In this document: piece by piece, positions 46,850-59,390 of the stretch
How the letters are laid out: every line of letters begins with the position of its first letter
Numbering within the stretch: position 1 is the stretch's first letter
Assembly: GCF_949987535.1 (NCBI RefSeq)
Contig: NC_080078.1
Location: 48,634,207-48,698,206, forward strand
From: Balaenoptera acutorostrata
Lineage: Eukaryota > Chordata > Mammalia > Artiodactyla > Balaenopteridae
DNA: 64,000 bases
Direction of reading: 5' to 3'
Notes under the pieces: generated by a model
Databases searched by the model: none
What the model was told of the DNA's origin: nothing
Seen by the model: only the letters and a program-made list of their open reading frames with translations
Made by a program: the position numbers and the translations under genes

Positions 46850-47445
46850 AGTTAAAACACAAAAACAGGCAATCCAACAGAAAAGTGCGAAAAAGTTATA
46901 AACAGATGACTCACAAAAGAAATCCAAATGGCTAACAGCAACAGCAGCAAGTTATTAGTTTCTACCCTTTCCACTGGCAAACATTTCAGGGATTAATGGC
47001 ACTTTTTGTTGACAGAATTATGAGAAAACAGGTGTTCATACAATGTTGATGTGTGTATAAACTATTTCAGCCATTTTGAAGGATGATGTAACAATATTAC
47101 CAAAATTTCAAATCTGCACTGTGACCCAGCAGTTCCACTTTTAGGAATCTATCTCACATAAAGCCTCAGACATATATACAAGGGTTATAAACATATTCAT
47201 CATATCCTTATTAGCAATTGGGAAAAATACCTAGTGTCCATCAAGGATAAAATAATTTATGGTAAATAAATTTAAACGATTTATGATAAAACATACAGTT
47301 TAAAAAAAACAAGGAAATGTCAAAATACAGTTTTAAGTGGAAAAAGCAAGCTCCAAAATGCCATGTATATATAATGTTAGTTTTTACTATAAAAACTAAC
47401 AAAATACTATATAAGAGTACACACACAGTAGACTATTTGTAAAAG
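46850..47445 (+). repeat. L1M LINE relic, ORF2 3' end
   Basis: 'atgactcacaaaagaaatccaaatggctaacag', 'cactgtgacccagcagttccacttttaggaatctatc', 'ttagcaattgggaaaaatacctagtgtccatcaa' give the L1 ORF2 C-terminal order. Confidence 0.8.
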
Positions 47446-49560
47446 CATAAGAGGCAGAAAGATTAAGAGCACAGACTTTGCCAGAAATATTACCAGAGAA
47501 ATCTAGAGCGGTCTCTCTCACAAAGAGGGAGATACATTAAATATTTAGAATACCAGTACAAATCTATTCAGAAAAAAGACATGTTTTCATTATGATGAAA
47601 AACACATATTTACTCAATAAAGCATTCCATGAACATAGTTCAACAGTCTTTAAAATCCCAGGTTTGAGCTATTGGCAAGTTATGAATGGCCAAAACTAAA
47701 GAGGGAGTGTTATTATTCACTATCATTATTTTCAGTAAAAGTAAATCTCAGATAACTTGACATCTAGATTTGGGTATGAGGAAGAAAATAAGAAAAAGAT
47801 GTATCTCTGGCTCTCTCTCTTTCTAAAACTCGGCTGTCCTTCATCTATTTAATTTGCTCCGCAAAAGTGTATGAACAATCCTTGTAATGACCATTTGAGC
47901 CACTAACAGGAAAGGTCAGAAGATTCCTTATTTAGCTGTTTAAGTACTGATAATTCCAACGAGTCTGGCCAAAAGTACTGTGTTACAACAAAAAGAAAGA
48001 GAGGAAAGAGGGTCATTTCCATAAGCCTTTTTTTAATTAAAAATAAAATTGACAGTGGCCCCTTTCACAAACTAAACCCTGAAAGAACCAACAAATTAGA
48101 ATTTTCCTGTGCCCCCAGGAAAATAAGGTAACAATATTTTGCAGTGTAATCCACAAAGAAAAAAGTACTATTCCTTGAATACACACTCCCTCTGTGCCAA
48201 TCAGTGTTCCAAAGAATGCCTTGGCTTAGTATGTTTAATCACTTAATTAGAAACAGAACAGTAATCTGCATTTAGTTGTCTGTCTTACATTAAGGAAAAA
48301 AAAAATCACTGGTGTTGCAATCACCGACAGAAAGCACTGATAAATTATACTGTCAAGGATCAGAAAAGGGAAGACCACTTACACAAAATTAAATTATTTT
48401 AGAATAAGAATCTCAACAGTCAGAAAGACACATTAGACAACATCTTCTTCAATTACTGCCCAGTGAAGGAAGTGCTTTCACTCTGTCTGACTGATTTTCA
48501 TCCAGAACCTTTCTGAATAATTCCAATGACAGAAAATGCACTGTGTCAGAGTCCATTCCATTCAGAAGCAACTAACAGTGTTTAAGTGTTTTCCTGTATT
48601 GTTCTAAAATCAGACTCTCATAACTTTAAGCCAATGCTCCAAAGAGCTGATCCATCCTACCCTTCACTTCACCTAATTCTCCAAACTAAAGAACTTGAAA
48701 AACTAAAAAATAATTTTTACAAATTCAAATAACCAGTGTTTTCAATAGGTTAGACATCATTAGGAGTAAAAAGTCCTAAATATTAAAAAACACAAAAACT
48801 TAAAAATCAAAACAAATTCAACATACTATACATCTTCAATTCAAAGATGCCTTTTTTTTTTTTTTTAACATCTTAACATCTCTGAAATTGGCAGGTGCCT
48901 TACAATTAAAGGTATTTACAGTTGCTGCTGTGGAGGTGGTGTTCATGACAGTCTTCACTGCCTGTGTAAAAAAGAATTTATTTATCATTTCTGGTGATAT
49001 AATTAGACAACTGCAACCTCTCAACATTTCAGGCAACAATCCAAATGACCATCTGAGGAAAGAACATGAGTCCAAATACTGGTTGAAAATCTTTCATTAA
49101 CACCACCTGGTAAGATCAAGAATATGCCAGCATTAAAACTTACAGACTAGGTATCAGTGGTTTAGAAGGAAATCCCAGACAAAAGCAGAGTACATTTTTA
49201 GGTAGTACTATATCACCAACTCTCCTAACTGCACATAAAAATAATTCTGTGGAAAAACACATCGACAACTCTGAATGGGAAAAAATGATTCAGAAGAATG
49301 GATCCTGAGTGCAAAGATGTTCTTGGAAGACCTAAACTTATTTCACTTATAGCTTCCTTCTAAGGTATGTTCAAGTATGATATATCATAAAAGTATATAA
49401 TGGAGGAAATCTAAAATAATTTTTATTTTAAATTTATTGACAGAGATCAGAGTGATTAGGGAGCACTGTATAATAATTCAATTGACAGTGCTTTTTTTCC
49501 TCTTCCTTCTTAATGGAATATAAAATAATGGTGTATCTTACAGCTCATTCAATAGAAAAT
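47446..49560. other. Mostly unassigned intronic sequence
   Basis: A segment at about 48420-48680 ('ccattccattcagaagcaactaacagtg..tcagactctcataactttaagccaatgctcc') vaguely resembles an L3/CR1 3' end. Otherwise nothing. Open frames at 48836-49100 are antisense to each other and unsupported. Confidence 0.35.
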
Positions 49561-49564
49561 GGTA

Positions 49565-50065
49565 GTCTAAGGAAGCTCTGTGCATGGCTGGTATGGCAGA
49601 TATTACTAGCTATTCACCAAAATAACTAGTTTCATCCTCTTCCTGAGTATATAGTTAGATTACATTTCTCAGCCTCTCTTACAATTAAATATGGCCATGT
49701 GCCTGACATCCAGCCCAAGATACGTGAGTGAAAATCAAGTGCACCATCTCTGGGGGCTAGCTCATAAAACCCTCTGATACATCCCTCTCTTTCCCCCTTT
49801 CCCCTAAGGTTCTCCAGGGCACCCTCAGAAGCAACGTGTTAAAGAAGGCATAGGCTTGATCAGCTCTGTCGCTGAAGGACTACGTGAAACAGAATGCCCC
49901 CTCAAAGACACATACTCACATTCCCCAACCCAAACACCACCACCACCACCACCACCACTGCTCCACTGATACCAATTACAAACACCCACAATGGACTGTT
50001 AAGTAAACTAGAAATAAACTTTTATCAGGTTAAGCCATTGAACTTGAGGGTTACTTTGTTAAATC
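49565..50065 (+). repeat. Ancient LTR-like repeat with an ACC microsatellite
   Basis: 'attacatttctcagcctctcttacaattaaatatggccatgtgcctgac' near the start and 'aaataaacttttatcaggttaagccattgaacttgagggttactttgtta' at the end follow the order of an old mammalian LTR. The family name is uncertain. (ACC)7 lies at 49936-49958. The 111-codon open frame at 49894-50229 spans the ACC run and is not supported as a gene. Confidence 0.5.
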
Positions 50066-50109
50066 AGCTAGTGGTAGCCAAACAGTTGGTTTTCACATTT
50101 GAAATTATA

Positions 50110-50893
50110 AAGTTCAAGCAGAATGGTGAACCAGATAGCTCCAAGTTCTCATCTGCCCAAATAAACACTGAAAACAACAAGCATAAACTGTCTGAACCAA
50201 CTTTGTTGAAATTCTGGAAAACAGTCTAAGGTTTACAGAAGCCAAGCAAACACCCAATCAAGAAAAACCCATCTTCAAAAGAGACTTTTTAAAGTATTTT
50301 TACTCATCCTTGCCCTACACCCTCCCCAGCACAACAGCAGTCTTGGTGTTGAAGCAGTAGCAGTGCTTGCCAGTTCCCTCCTGTGAACCAGGAGAAAAGA
50401 CCTTATCTGCAAATTATTGTGTAAGTCTGTTCTCACCTATCTGGGGATACTTGAAGAACTGATGGAAGGCACTCATCCCTACTTCACCTAACTCAAAATT
50501 AAGATGGAAAAATCATCAGGCAGTGCTCATAAAAGAGCTCATAAAAGCTCTAGGCAACTACAGACTCACAGACACCTGGGACAAGATTACGGGCAGACAT
50601 ATAATAGACTATATAATGCCCAAGGAGAAGATACGGTGAGGCTCTTTAGGAAATAAGGACATTCAAAAGCAGCCATGTATACAGGGGAATTTAGAAAGTC
50701 ATGTGCATGTCTAGACAGGATACATGCTCAGAAAAGAGCTGAGAAGACCTTAAGCTTGCATCTCAAGATAATCCTTAGATTCAGAGGAGGCCTAGCTATG
50801 TGCTGAAGGAGTGTCCCAGCACTGAGCCGGAAGAACTCCTGAGGAAACATCTGTAAAACCCTGAGGAAGACAAAGTAAACAAAGAGAGACTTT
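50110..50893 (+). repeat. Probable old L1 5' UTR relic
   Basis: 'gaaaacagtctaaggtttacagaagccaagcaaacacccaatcaagaaaaacccatcttcaaaagag' and 'gttgaagcagtagcagtgcttgccagttccctcctgtgaaccaggagaaaag' are reminiscent of an L1MA-type 5' UTR. It could belong to the L1 relic that continues after the SINE. Confidence 0.5.
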
Positions 50894-51091
50894 GGGACTT
50901 CCCTGGTGGTCCAGTGGTTAAGACTTCACCTTCCAATGCAGGGGATGTGGGTTCGATCCCTGGTTGGGGAGCTAAGATCCCACATGCCTCACAGCCAAGA
51001 AACCAAAACATAAAACAGAAGCAATACTGTAACAAATTCAATAAAGACTTTAAAAATGGTCCATGTCAAAAAAAATCTAAATAAATAAATA
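50894..51091 (+). mobile_element. CHR-type SINE (shorter, older form)
   Basis: It begins 'gggacttccctggtggtccagtgg' (A box 50904-50917), with B box 'ggttcgatcc' at 50950-50959. It then has a different body from the other two copies ('ggggagctaagatcccacatgcctcacagccaag', 'cagaagcaatactgtaacaaattcaataaagac') and a TAAA tail. I see no clear target-site duplication. Confidence 0.88.
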
Positions 51092-51128
51092 TCAAATCAA
51101 TAATCTAATTTTATACATTAAGAAACTT

Positions 51129-51145
51129 AAAAAAAAAAAAAAAAA
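51129..51145 (+). repeat. A-run
   Basis: 17 consecutive A, about 40 bases after the SINE tail, at the start of the L1 relic. Confidence 0.9.
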
Positions 51146-51164
51146 GAACAAGCTAAACACAAAG

Positions 51165-52130
51165 CTACCAGAAGAAAGGAGGTAATAAAGACTAGTGGAG
51201 ATAAATAAAATAAAATAGAGACTAGAAAAACAATTTAAAAACATCAACAAAACTAAGGGCTGGCTTTTTGAAAAGATAAAGCTGACAAACCTTTAGCTGT
51301 ATTAAGAGGAAAAAAAGACTAAAATTTCTAAAATCAGAAGTATAAGTAGGGACATGATTACAAATTTCACATACACAAAAAGGATTATAAGGGGATACTA
51401 TGAACAATTACACACTAACAAATTGGATAATCTAGATGAAATGGACAAATACCTAGAAACACACCTAGAAATACCTACCAAAACTAATTCATAAAGAAAT
51501 AGAAAATCTGAATAGACCTATAACTAATAAGGAGATTGAATCACTTTCAAAAACCTTCTAACATAAAAAGCCCAGGACTAGAGGGTATCATTGGTGAATT
51601 CCACCAAACATTTAAAGAAGAATTAACACCAATCCTCAAACTCTTCTGAAAAAATTGAAGAGGACGGGACACGTCCTAACTCATTCTATATAACCAGCCT
51701 TACTGAATACCAAAGCCAAAAAAAGACACTACTAGAAAACTACAGCCAATATCCCTTGTGAATAACTATGCAAAAATCTTCAACAAAACACAAACTGAAT
51801 TCAGCAGCAGCTTAAGGGGAATATACACCTATGAATTGGAAAGGAAGAAGTAAAATTATCTCTGTTCCCAGATAACATGCTCATATGTGTAGAAAACCCA
51901 AAATATTATTAGCTTGAATTCAACAAAGTTACAAGATACAAAATCAACACACAAAGTTCAGTTGCATTTCTATGTACCAGGAATGAACAATTGATAAGGA
52001 AATTAAGAAAACAATTCCATTTACAATAGCATCAAAAAGAATAAAATACTTAGTAATAAACTTAACCAATGAGGTGAAAGACCTGTACAATGAAAATTCC
52101 AAAACATTGCTGAAAGAAATTATTCTTTAT
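51165..52130 (+). repeat. L1 LINE relic, ORF2 part 1
   Basis: 'aaacatcaacaaaactaagggctggctttttgaaaagataaa', 'aagcccaggactagagggtatcattggtgaattccaccaaacatttaa' and 'ccatttacaatagcatcaaaaagaataaaatacttagtaataaac' are L1 ORF2 in order. A piece is missing between the fingers/palm start and 'cccagataacatgctcat' (about 51820-51870). Frames are shattered. Confidence 0.85.
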
Positions 52131-52139
52131 ATTTTATTA

Positions 52140-52840
52140 TTATTAAAAAAAAAAACCAGAAAATAACAAGCATTGGCAAGAATGTAGAGGAGTCCCTGTG
52201 CATTGCTAATGAGAATGTAAAATGGTACAGCTGCTGTGGAAAACAGTTTTGTGGTTCCTTAAAAAGTTAAATGTAAAATTACCAAATAATCTAGCAATTC
52301 CACTCCTAGTTATATACCCAAAAGAACTGAAAACAGAGACTCGAACAGATACTGGTACATCAAAGTTTACAGCAGCATTATTTGCAGTAGCCAAAAGGTG
52401 GAAACCCCAATGTCTATCAACAGATGAATGAATAAACAAAATGTGGCATACATATATAGTGGAATACTACCCAACCTTAAAAAAGAATGAAATTGGAATA
52501 CACACCACAATATGGATGAACCTAGAAAGCATTATACTAAGTGAAATAAGCCAGACATAAGAGACAAATATTGTATGATTGTACTTACAGGAAGTCTAGA
52601 ACAGGCAAATTTATAGAGACAGAAAACAGAATAGAGATTACCAGAAGCTGGGTGAGAGAGGAAAATGGGTAGTTATTATGTAATGGGTACAAAGTTTCTA
52701 GTTGGGAAGGTGAAAATGTCTTGGAAGTGGGTACTAATGATGATTTTGGAAATGGGTACTGATGATGACTGTAAATGTACTTAAAACCACTGAACTGTTA
52801 AAATTAAAATGGTTAAACAGATTTTAAACATGCTTTAGAA
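52140..52840 (+). repeat. L1 LINE relic, ORF2 end and 3' UTR
   Basis: 'aacaagcattggcaagaatgtagaggagtccctgtgcattgctaatgagaatgtaaaatgg' through 'caacagatgaatgaataaacaaaatgtgg' and 'gcattatactaagtgaaataagccagac', then an old 3' UTR ending 'ccactgaactgttaaaattaaaatgg'. Confidence 0.85.
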
Positions 52841-54055
52841 CCAAGTCAAGTTACCATAAATTTGAACGAGTTACTTAGCTGAGATAAGCATATGTCTAGT
52901 AAACTGCTAGGTATGCATTGTTATCTCTGTCCCGTCTCTTACCACCTGCATAAGAGGAAGAATTTCAGAGACTACAGAGGATAGAATATTTTTTGTATTT
53001 GTCAAAGACACTCCTAAGTATGGTTAAATTCGGTATTCTTATGAGTCATATAATTTCTACTATCATTAAAACAACCAAGATGTCAGGTACTGGGTATCTG
53101 CATCCAAGTACACCTGTTATTTTAATAATCAGGTAAGATAAATATCTCCAGCCCCCATCCTATCTATATTCTTTAAGGATGGATGGATTCTGTCCTTACA
53201 TAGGGACTGACTTCCTGCCGCATTGCTGGAGCTTCTTGCTCTCCACCATTTCTCCTCACATCTTTTCCTTTTGTTCCTATATCCTTCACACTTCTCTCTC
53301 AGGCTGCCCAAGAAACTCAAAATTCCCCTCTGCTTTTGTCTTTTCTTTCTAGACTTCTCATATCCACAAAGGTTCAAGATATTTTCCTCAACTAAAAGTC
53401 ATCTCTTCTGATGTATGAATTATGCTATTCCCTTAGTATGTGAAAGCTGTTCAGTCAAATCTGGTTTTAAACAAAAATTTTTTCCCTTTCAATGATATTA
53501 GAATTCACATACACCAATGGCCAGAAATTTTATTAGCTTGTTATTTACTCTTACAAAGTGCTAAATAACATCAAAAAAATTAAGAAATTTTAAAATACTA
53601 GCCTTTAATTCAGAAAGTATCTTCCGTTTTAGATGCCATCTTCTCTCAAATCTAACAGTACAAGTTTCAAAACTCTTAAAAACAACGTACAAGCACTCAC
53701 AGAGGAAACAAAAAAGTAGTGCCTGATGTTTCCAAATAACTGACTGTCTTAAAAATATTTTTCCTTGACCAGTTGTAACTCTATTTAGCACACTTACCAC
53801 AAACTACTAAGTGGATTTGTACACAAAGACCTCCACTAGACCCTATAAAATAAAATTCCAAAACAGTCACAATTTCTACCTTCTAAAGCAGACAGTCCAA
53901 ATTCAAACAAACTGTACATGTATTTACAGTTACAAACATAAGAAAAAAATCTACTTTCTATTATACACTGGCTATGAGCACAGATATGAGTAGGAGTCAC
54001 AAGAAGTTTCATGCAAGAGGAAGGTGCATTCTATAATAAGAGAAGGCTTTGGAGC
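52841..54055. other. Unassigned intronic sequence
   Basis: No gene or firm repeat. Open frames at 53129-53411 overlap on opposite strands in a pyrimidine-rich segment. Confidence 0.4.
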
Positions 54056-54057
54056 TA

Positions 54058-54262
54058 TGTAGATGCGCTGATGTCCTCTCTCAATTAGTTCTCCTCACAA
54101 CCTTAAGAAGGAAAAACAAACAGCCCCAATGGGGTAACTAACATATGAGGAGACAAGTTTAGGGAGGTCACAGGTTCTTTGACTAGGGTATATAACAGCA
54201 GAATCGGGATTTGATGACAGACACGTTTAATCCCAAAACCTGTGCATTCCCAGAGTTAACAT
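54058..54262 (-). repeat. MIR SINE relic
   Basis: Reverse MIR: 'ttctcctcacaaccttaagaagg', 'gaggagacaagtttagggaggtca', 'cagcagaatcgggatttga', 'aatcccaaaacctgtgcattcc'. Confidence 0.75.
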
Positions 54263-56125
54263 AGAAGATACATATACTTATCAAAATAATAAAAATCACT
54301 CCCATTATTACACACCTGATGGGTATATAACAGTAAGCCTCAACTTATACAGAAATAAACAAAACAAAACAAAACCCTGAAAGTTTTTACCCCAACAGAA
54401 TCACTAATACAGGAGAAGTATAAAATTTGGAAAATCTCTAACTCTGTTATTTTCATATGGCAGACACAATCTCAAATCTAAGTTTAATGCGAGACTCACC
54501 TCTATGTTGGGATAGTCTGGATTCTTAAAAAACTGAATATATCCTAATCCAATCTCTAGGGAACAACTAGCAATCTGAAATCCATGGCTCGCCCTGGACC
54601 TAGACCAAACTAAACCATAATATTTCCAAACCTCCAAAGGTTCATGTATCTTCTGCCCTGGCATGCATATGGCCAGGCATATGGACTTTTATTGAACTTT
54701 ATTATCTATATTTGTTACTTGTTTCATCAGTAATTCTCAACTTGGTTCTAAATCAAAGGCTTCAATAAAACAGTAAACTATATTCAAATACTTGTTTTGA
54801 ATACTTACATGAAAATGTAACAACTAAATATTTGAAAAAAGATGACAAAGACTTTATAAAGATTCTTTTATACAGAAAGACAATCAAGGTGGGGATGGGG
54901 GTAGGGAGAAAGGAAAAGGTTGGCTTTGGCTACCACCAGTCTATAACCTATCTCAAAGTATCTGTCTGCACTGACCAAAATGTATTTAAGTAAAACCATA
55001 TTTTCTAGTATAATTCATTGAATGGGTTAAAAAGAAAACTAACACAATCTGTGGTGAAGTTACAGACTTAACAAAATAACACAGAAAGAACTTCTCATCT
55101 TGCGTTTTCAACACTGGGTCATCTTGATATGTATCAAAAAAAAAAAGATGTTTGATTTTTGTTTCTACATTATTTTAAAAACAAGCTTAAATACAAGGAC
55201 AATTTACATAGCACTTGGTACATGATGCAATGTACGATAAAACTTATTTATGTGTTGTTAAAATAGTGTTGGAAAACAGTTTAAAAGACCAAGAGAGAGA
55301 TAAAGGCAGAGGAAAAACAAAACCATGCAGTGAATTATGAATCACTATATGTTCTTTTCTTCATATTCTTTTTTCTCTATTTTAGAAGTTAACCTTACTT
55401 CACAAATGTTTGCCTAAACCAATGTTCACAACTTCACACAAAATATCATTACACAAAAATTTTTAATATTTTTATACATTAGAGTGAACGCTATTTATTC
55501 TCAAAATTCTCTTACTTAGCCTAATTCTTCCATGGGAAACCAAATTCTTTATCTGTAGCCAAGTTCTTTTTTGAAGCAAACCAGCTAACTCAGTAAAGGG
55601 CTTAAACAGGATATAATACTAATACAATTTCTTACAGTTGTTTTATGTGTCAAGAATCAATAATGCCAAAGTAAGTGCATTTACAATGGTAATAACTTAA
55701 GATTTTTCTACACTTTAAAATCTTATTATATAATAGGCTTAAGTTTCTACATTTACACTCATTTAACTTAAGTTCTGTTGACATTTAAGTTCACAGAAAT
55801 TGAAATAACGTTTAGTTACTAAGTACTATAAATAATAATACACAATGCTGATGAATACACATAAATTCTCATCCTTGTGTCAACTAGTTAAATATCTATA
55901 TAGTAGTTCTGTAAAATCTTAATTGTAATTTATCATTAGGCTATCTAACTTTTAAAACAATAAAACCAACCTTATATTACAGAGATACAAAGTTATTTAT
56001 TACCTACATTAAAAAGCAACTGGATTAATTTCTAAACCCATTATTCCCACGTGAATCTTTACAATACAGTGAAGAAAATGTGGGAAGACAGAAAATAATG
56101 CATGAAATACCATCAGGCAAATAGT
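54263..56125. other. Unassigned intronic sequence
   Basis: About 1.9 kb of AT-rich, unique-looking DNA. G-rich patch at 54890-54912 (three runs of three or more G). No exon signature. Confidence 0.4.
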
Positions 56126-56129
56126 TTAT

Positions 56130-56655
56130 CATTTATTCAATTCACACAACAAATACTTACTGAATATCTACTGTGCACCAAGCATAATGCTAGATGCCAG
56201 AGATATAAAGGAGAGTTAAGACAGACAACATGGTCCCTATGTTCACAGTAATTAATCTTATAAGGAGATAGATCTTGATCAGATAACCCTATGATTGAGT
56301 ACATTAAAAACAAACTGATATTAATGCAGTATGAAAAGGATCATAGCTGTATGAAAGTATTTAATACAGGAAACTGTTCCAAAGTAAGGGTTCAGCGAAG
56401 ACTCCAGACAGAATAGAAGGGTTTCAAGCTGGGAACTGAAAGCTGAGAAAAATTAACAAGGACATGGAGATAAAAACAACCAGATAAAGACCCAGTAGTG
56501 GGAAGGAGCACAATACATTCCAGAAAGAGAAAGGACAGTGTGGCTAGATGCAGAGACCAAGAAAGGGAGTGATATAATAAGAAGCCAAAAAGAAGAGGGG
56601 CCAGATCATAGAAGAATTCAGGTCATTTAGGATTTTAGTCTTTATCCTAGTCTAC
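56130..56655 (-). repeat. L2 LINE 3' end relic
   Basis: Antisense L2: 'acaacaaatacttactgaatatctactgtgcaccaagcataatgctagatgccagagatataaagg', 'acaacatggtccctatgttcacag', 'gagcacaatacattccagaaagag', 'aggattttagtctttatcctag'. About 520 bp, one of the longest L2 3' ends here. Confidence 0.9.
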
Positions 56656-58545
56656 TTTTCACTTTTGGAGTGAAAAATGTCTGTTTCTAATATAAGTTCT
56701 ACTTGTGCAACATTTTTACAGGTAATGGAAACTTCACAAATAATTGTTTGAAGAATAAGCTAGAGTGGTCTTAAGTTACTTGAGGCAAAAATAGCTTTCT
56801 GTTTTTTTAATTAAATTCATTTGAAGATCATACAAGTGGGGGAAAAAAATCACCACCCGCTGAAAATAAATGACTTGTATCTAAAAAGTTGAGATGTTTT
56901 GCTCTGAGCTTTCTTCTGCTTCTACAGATTATTTTACTTTTAAAGTATAGTGGTCAAACTGAAAATAATATAAAAAGGGATCAATATCAAAAGACTATAA
57001 TAGGAAACATTCCTTTCCAATTTTTATAAGCCTACTGAATTCCATCCTGTTATAAATACCATTTTCCTAACTATTCAGTCATTTTAAATTGTGGCCTGTC
57101 TTCCAACCAACAACATTAAATATTTAATAAAATAATGCAGTTAATATAGTTTAAAAATCTGCGGCAAAGCCCACCTCATCATAGTTATTAGAATTTTTAA
57201 ATTTGTTTTACCATATGGTCCCTTACCCCTCTCCATATAATATTCAGCAACATAATTATATTCTTATTTCCTCATTCCTGGTAATTAATAAACATACTAA
57301 CATTCAAAAAATAGTTACTGCTAATTTACTAAGGATAAAAATACTGGACTATGCACTGGGATTGAAATATGATTAAGATACTCTTTCTTTGATGATTTCT
57401 GAATATCAATATTCAACCTAGGATATAGGTAAAATATAACAAAATTCAAAACCCACACTGAAATAAGATCTCAATGTGATGGAGAGACTCAGCAATTTGG
57501 ACTTAACTTATATTTCTTTGGTCAGCCATCACCTCTTATGAAAATCATTTAAAAGTAGAAATTAGTTTAAGAGACCAAAAGAGGCTGAGCTTCTAAGTTA
57601 ACCAAAAGAAACAAAGTTTACACACATGCCCCTAGTCAACCCAAATATCTCAAAATATTTCTATACACCTCAAAAAATGGAAATTCAGACTTACAAAGAC
57701 TTCACAGTTCAGATTTTCCTAGTTAAGTGTTTTCAAATGACCTATAAATCAGATTTGAATATTACATATAAGATATGAAATATGAAGTTTCTTTCTAAGT
57801 GACCCTTTTAATATTTTGTCATACCTGAATAAAATAGTTTTATAGTTTCCACTTAACTCACCTTCATCATTTATTATATTTTTCATCCCTTACTGTTCCA
57901 TATAAACATTAAAAGTATAGATTCACAGTCAATCTAAACTTACAGCTATAGCTATTTTCTCTGATACCAACCAGTAAGAGAAAATTAGCGTAAGCATGGC
58001 AAAATCATGCTTCTCTGAGTGGTATTCTAATAGAACCTCAGCGTGGAAAGTAGCAAAAGAGAACAGAACACATAACAAGTAAACCTGAGAAATGAACTTC
58101 TGTCCCTACAAAGAAGCAATGCCATCCTTCTATCATATCCATCCATCCACTGATATATCTGTATCTATCTTTGCCTTTCTACTATATCCTAGGACTACAT
58201 TTTAGTGATTGTATGTATTTGTACAGGCACTATACTTTAAATGAGGTATTCCCATTTAACGCATGTGGGGGGAGGAGGAATGGGGAAAGAGGAAGAGAAA
58301 GATTCAAAATGCCAGTCAAAACTTAAAGAGAAAGGACTCTCTGGCTACTTTTGGAGGATTTCAGGAAACCAACTCAATCCGAAAGCTGGTAAATAAAAGG
58401 AAATCTAGCATTTATTCTGCCTTTTCTGTATAAACTATACTGCATGAAAACAAAAAAAGTTGATAAGGAAAAGTTTTTACAGAAGTCCAACTAATAAACA
58501 AAGGAGGAATGATAAAATTAGGATAACACTATTTTGCAACCCCTA
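56656..58545. other. Unassigned intronic sequence
   Basis: No gene recognised. A purine-rich patch lies at 58265-58303. Confidence 0.4.
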
Positions 58546-58549
58546 ATAA

Positions 58550-59390
58550 AATAATGGATCAATCATCAATGGCTGCTAAATTCATGAGGGAAAAAGTTGA
58601 TAGGGAACTTTACAAAGAATGGATTAGACCGACAGTAACTGAACCTAGCGATCAGTCTTATCACCACAGAGAGCAATCACCAGACATCATGCAAAAAGAA
58701 GGTACAATAATCTATAAAGTATTCTTTCAAAAAGAATTAAACCCAAGTCTGATCAGGCCTCTGAATTTAACTACCAGCTCATAAGAAACATAGGGGGACG
58801 GAGGAACACGCTAAATGACACAACAAAGATGCAATGAGCAAAATCCAAAATGTGAAAAATTCTGTGAGACAAATAACTTACTTTATTCAACAGATAAATT
58901 ACAAGAGGGAAAAAGGACAGAAAGAGAAAAAACTATAGATTAAAAGAGATGTAAGAAATATATCAGTATGTGAACCTTGTTTATTAGATCTTGACTCAAG
59001 CAAACCAACTGTACAAAAAAGCAAGACTCTTTATTAGACAATGAGAAAAATGTGAATACTAATTGGACATTTAATTACATTAAAGAATTAATTTTCTGAT
59101 GTGAGAGTGCTGTGGCTATATTAAAACAACAAAAAAGTGTCCCTACCTTTTTAGAGATGCATGCATAGGCACACATACATATATTTACAGATAAAGTTGA
59201 TAAGATATACAGGAATTGCTTTGAAACAGTCTGGCAGAAAGGTGCAGGGAGCACTGATATACATGAAATAAAACTGACCATCATTAACTGTTGAAACTGG
59301 GTGGTGGGCACAGAAAGGTTCATTACAGTATTCTATTTTTATATATGTTTTTAAATGCTCATTTTAAAGTTTTAAAAAAAATAAAGAAAA
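58550..59390 (+). repeat. Probable L1M 3' UTR-type relic
   Basis: 'caatggctgctaaattcatgaggg', 'atgcaatgagcaaaatccaaaatgtg', 'tgtggctatattaaaacaacaaaaaagtgtccctacctttttagagatgcatgc', 'ctgttgaaactgggtggtgggcacagaaaggttcattacagtattctatttttatatatg' and 'aataaagaaaaaag' follow the order of a common old mammalian LINE 3' region. Family uncertain. The 76-codon frame at 58554-58784 lies within it. Confidence 0.55.

Noticed and set aside
49894..50229. 111-codon open frame
   Set aside because: It runs through an ACC microsatellite (poly-Thr) and an old LTR-like relic. There are no splice signals and no family resemblance.
53129..53411. Possible exon in a pyrimidine-rich segment with frames on both strands
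   Set aside because: No matching splice sites, no recognisable protein, and strand-symmetric openness from low complexity.
54890..54912. G-quadruplex
   Set aside because: Only three runs of three or more G within reach; the pattern needs four.
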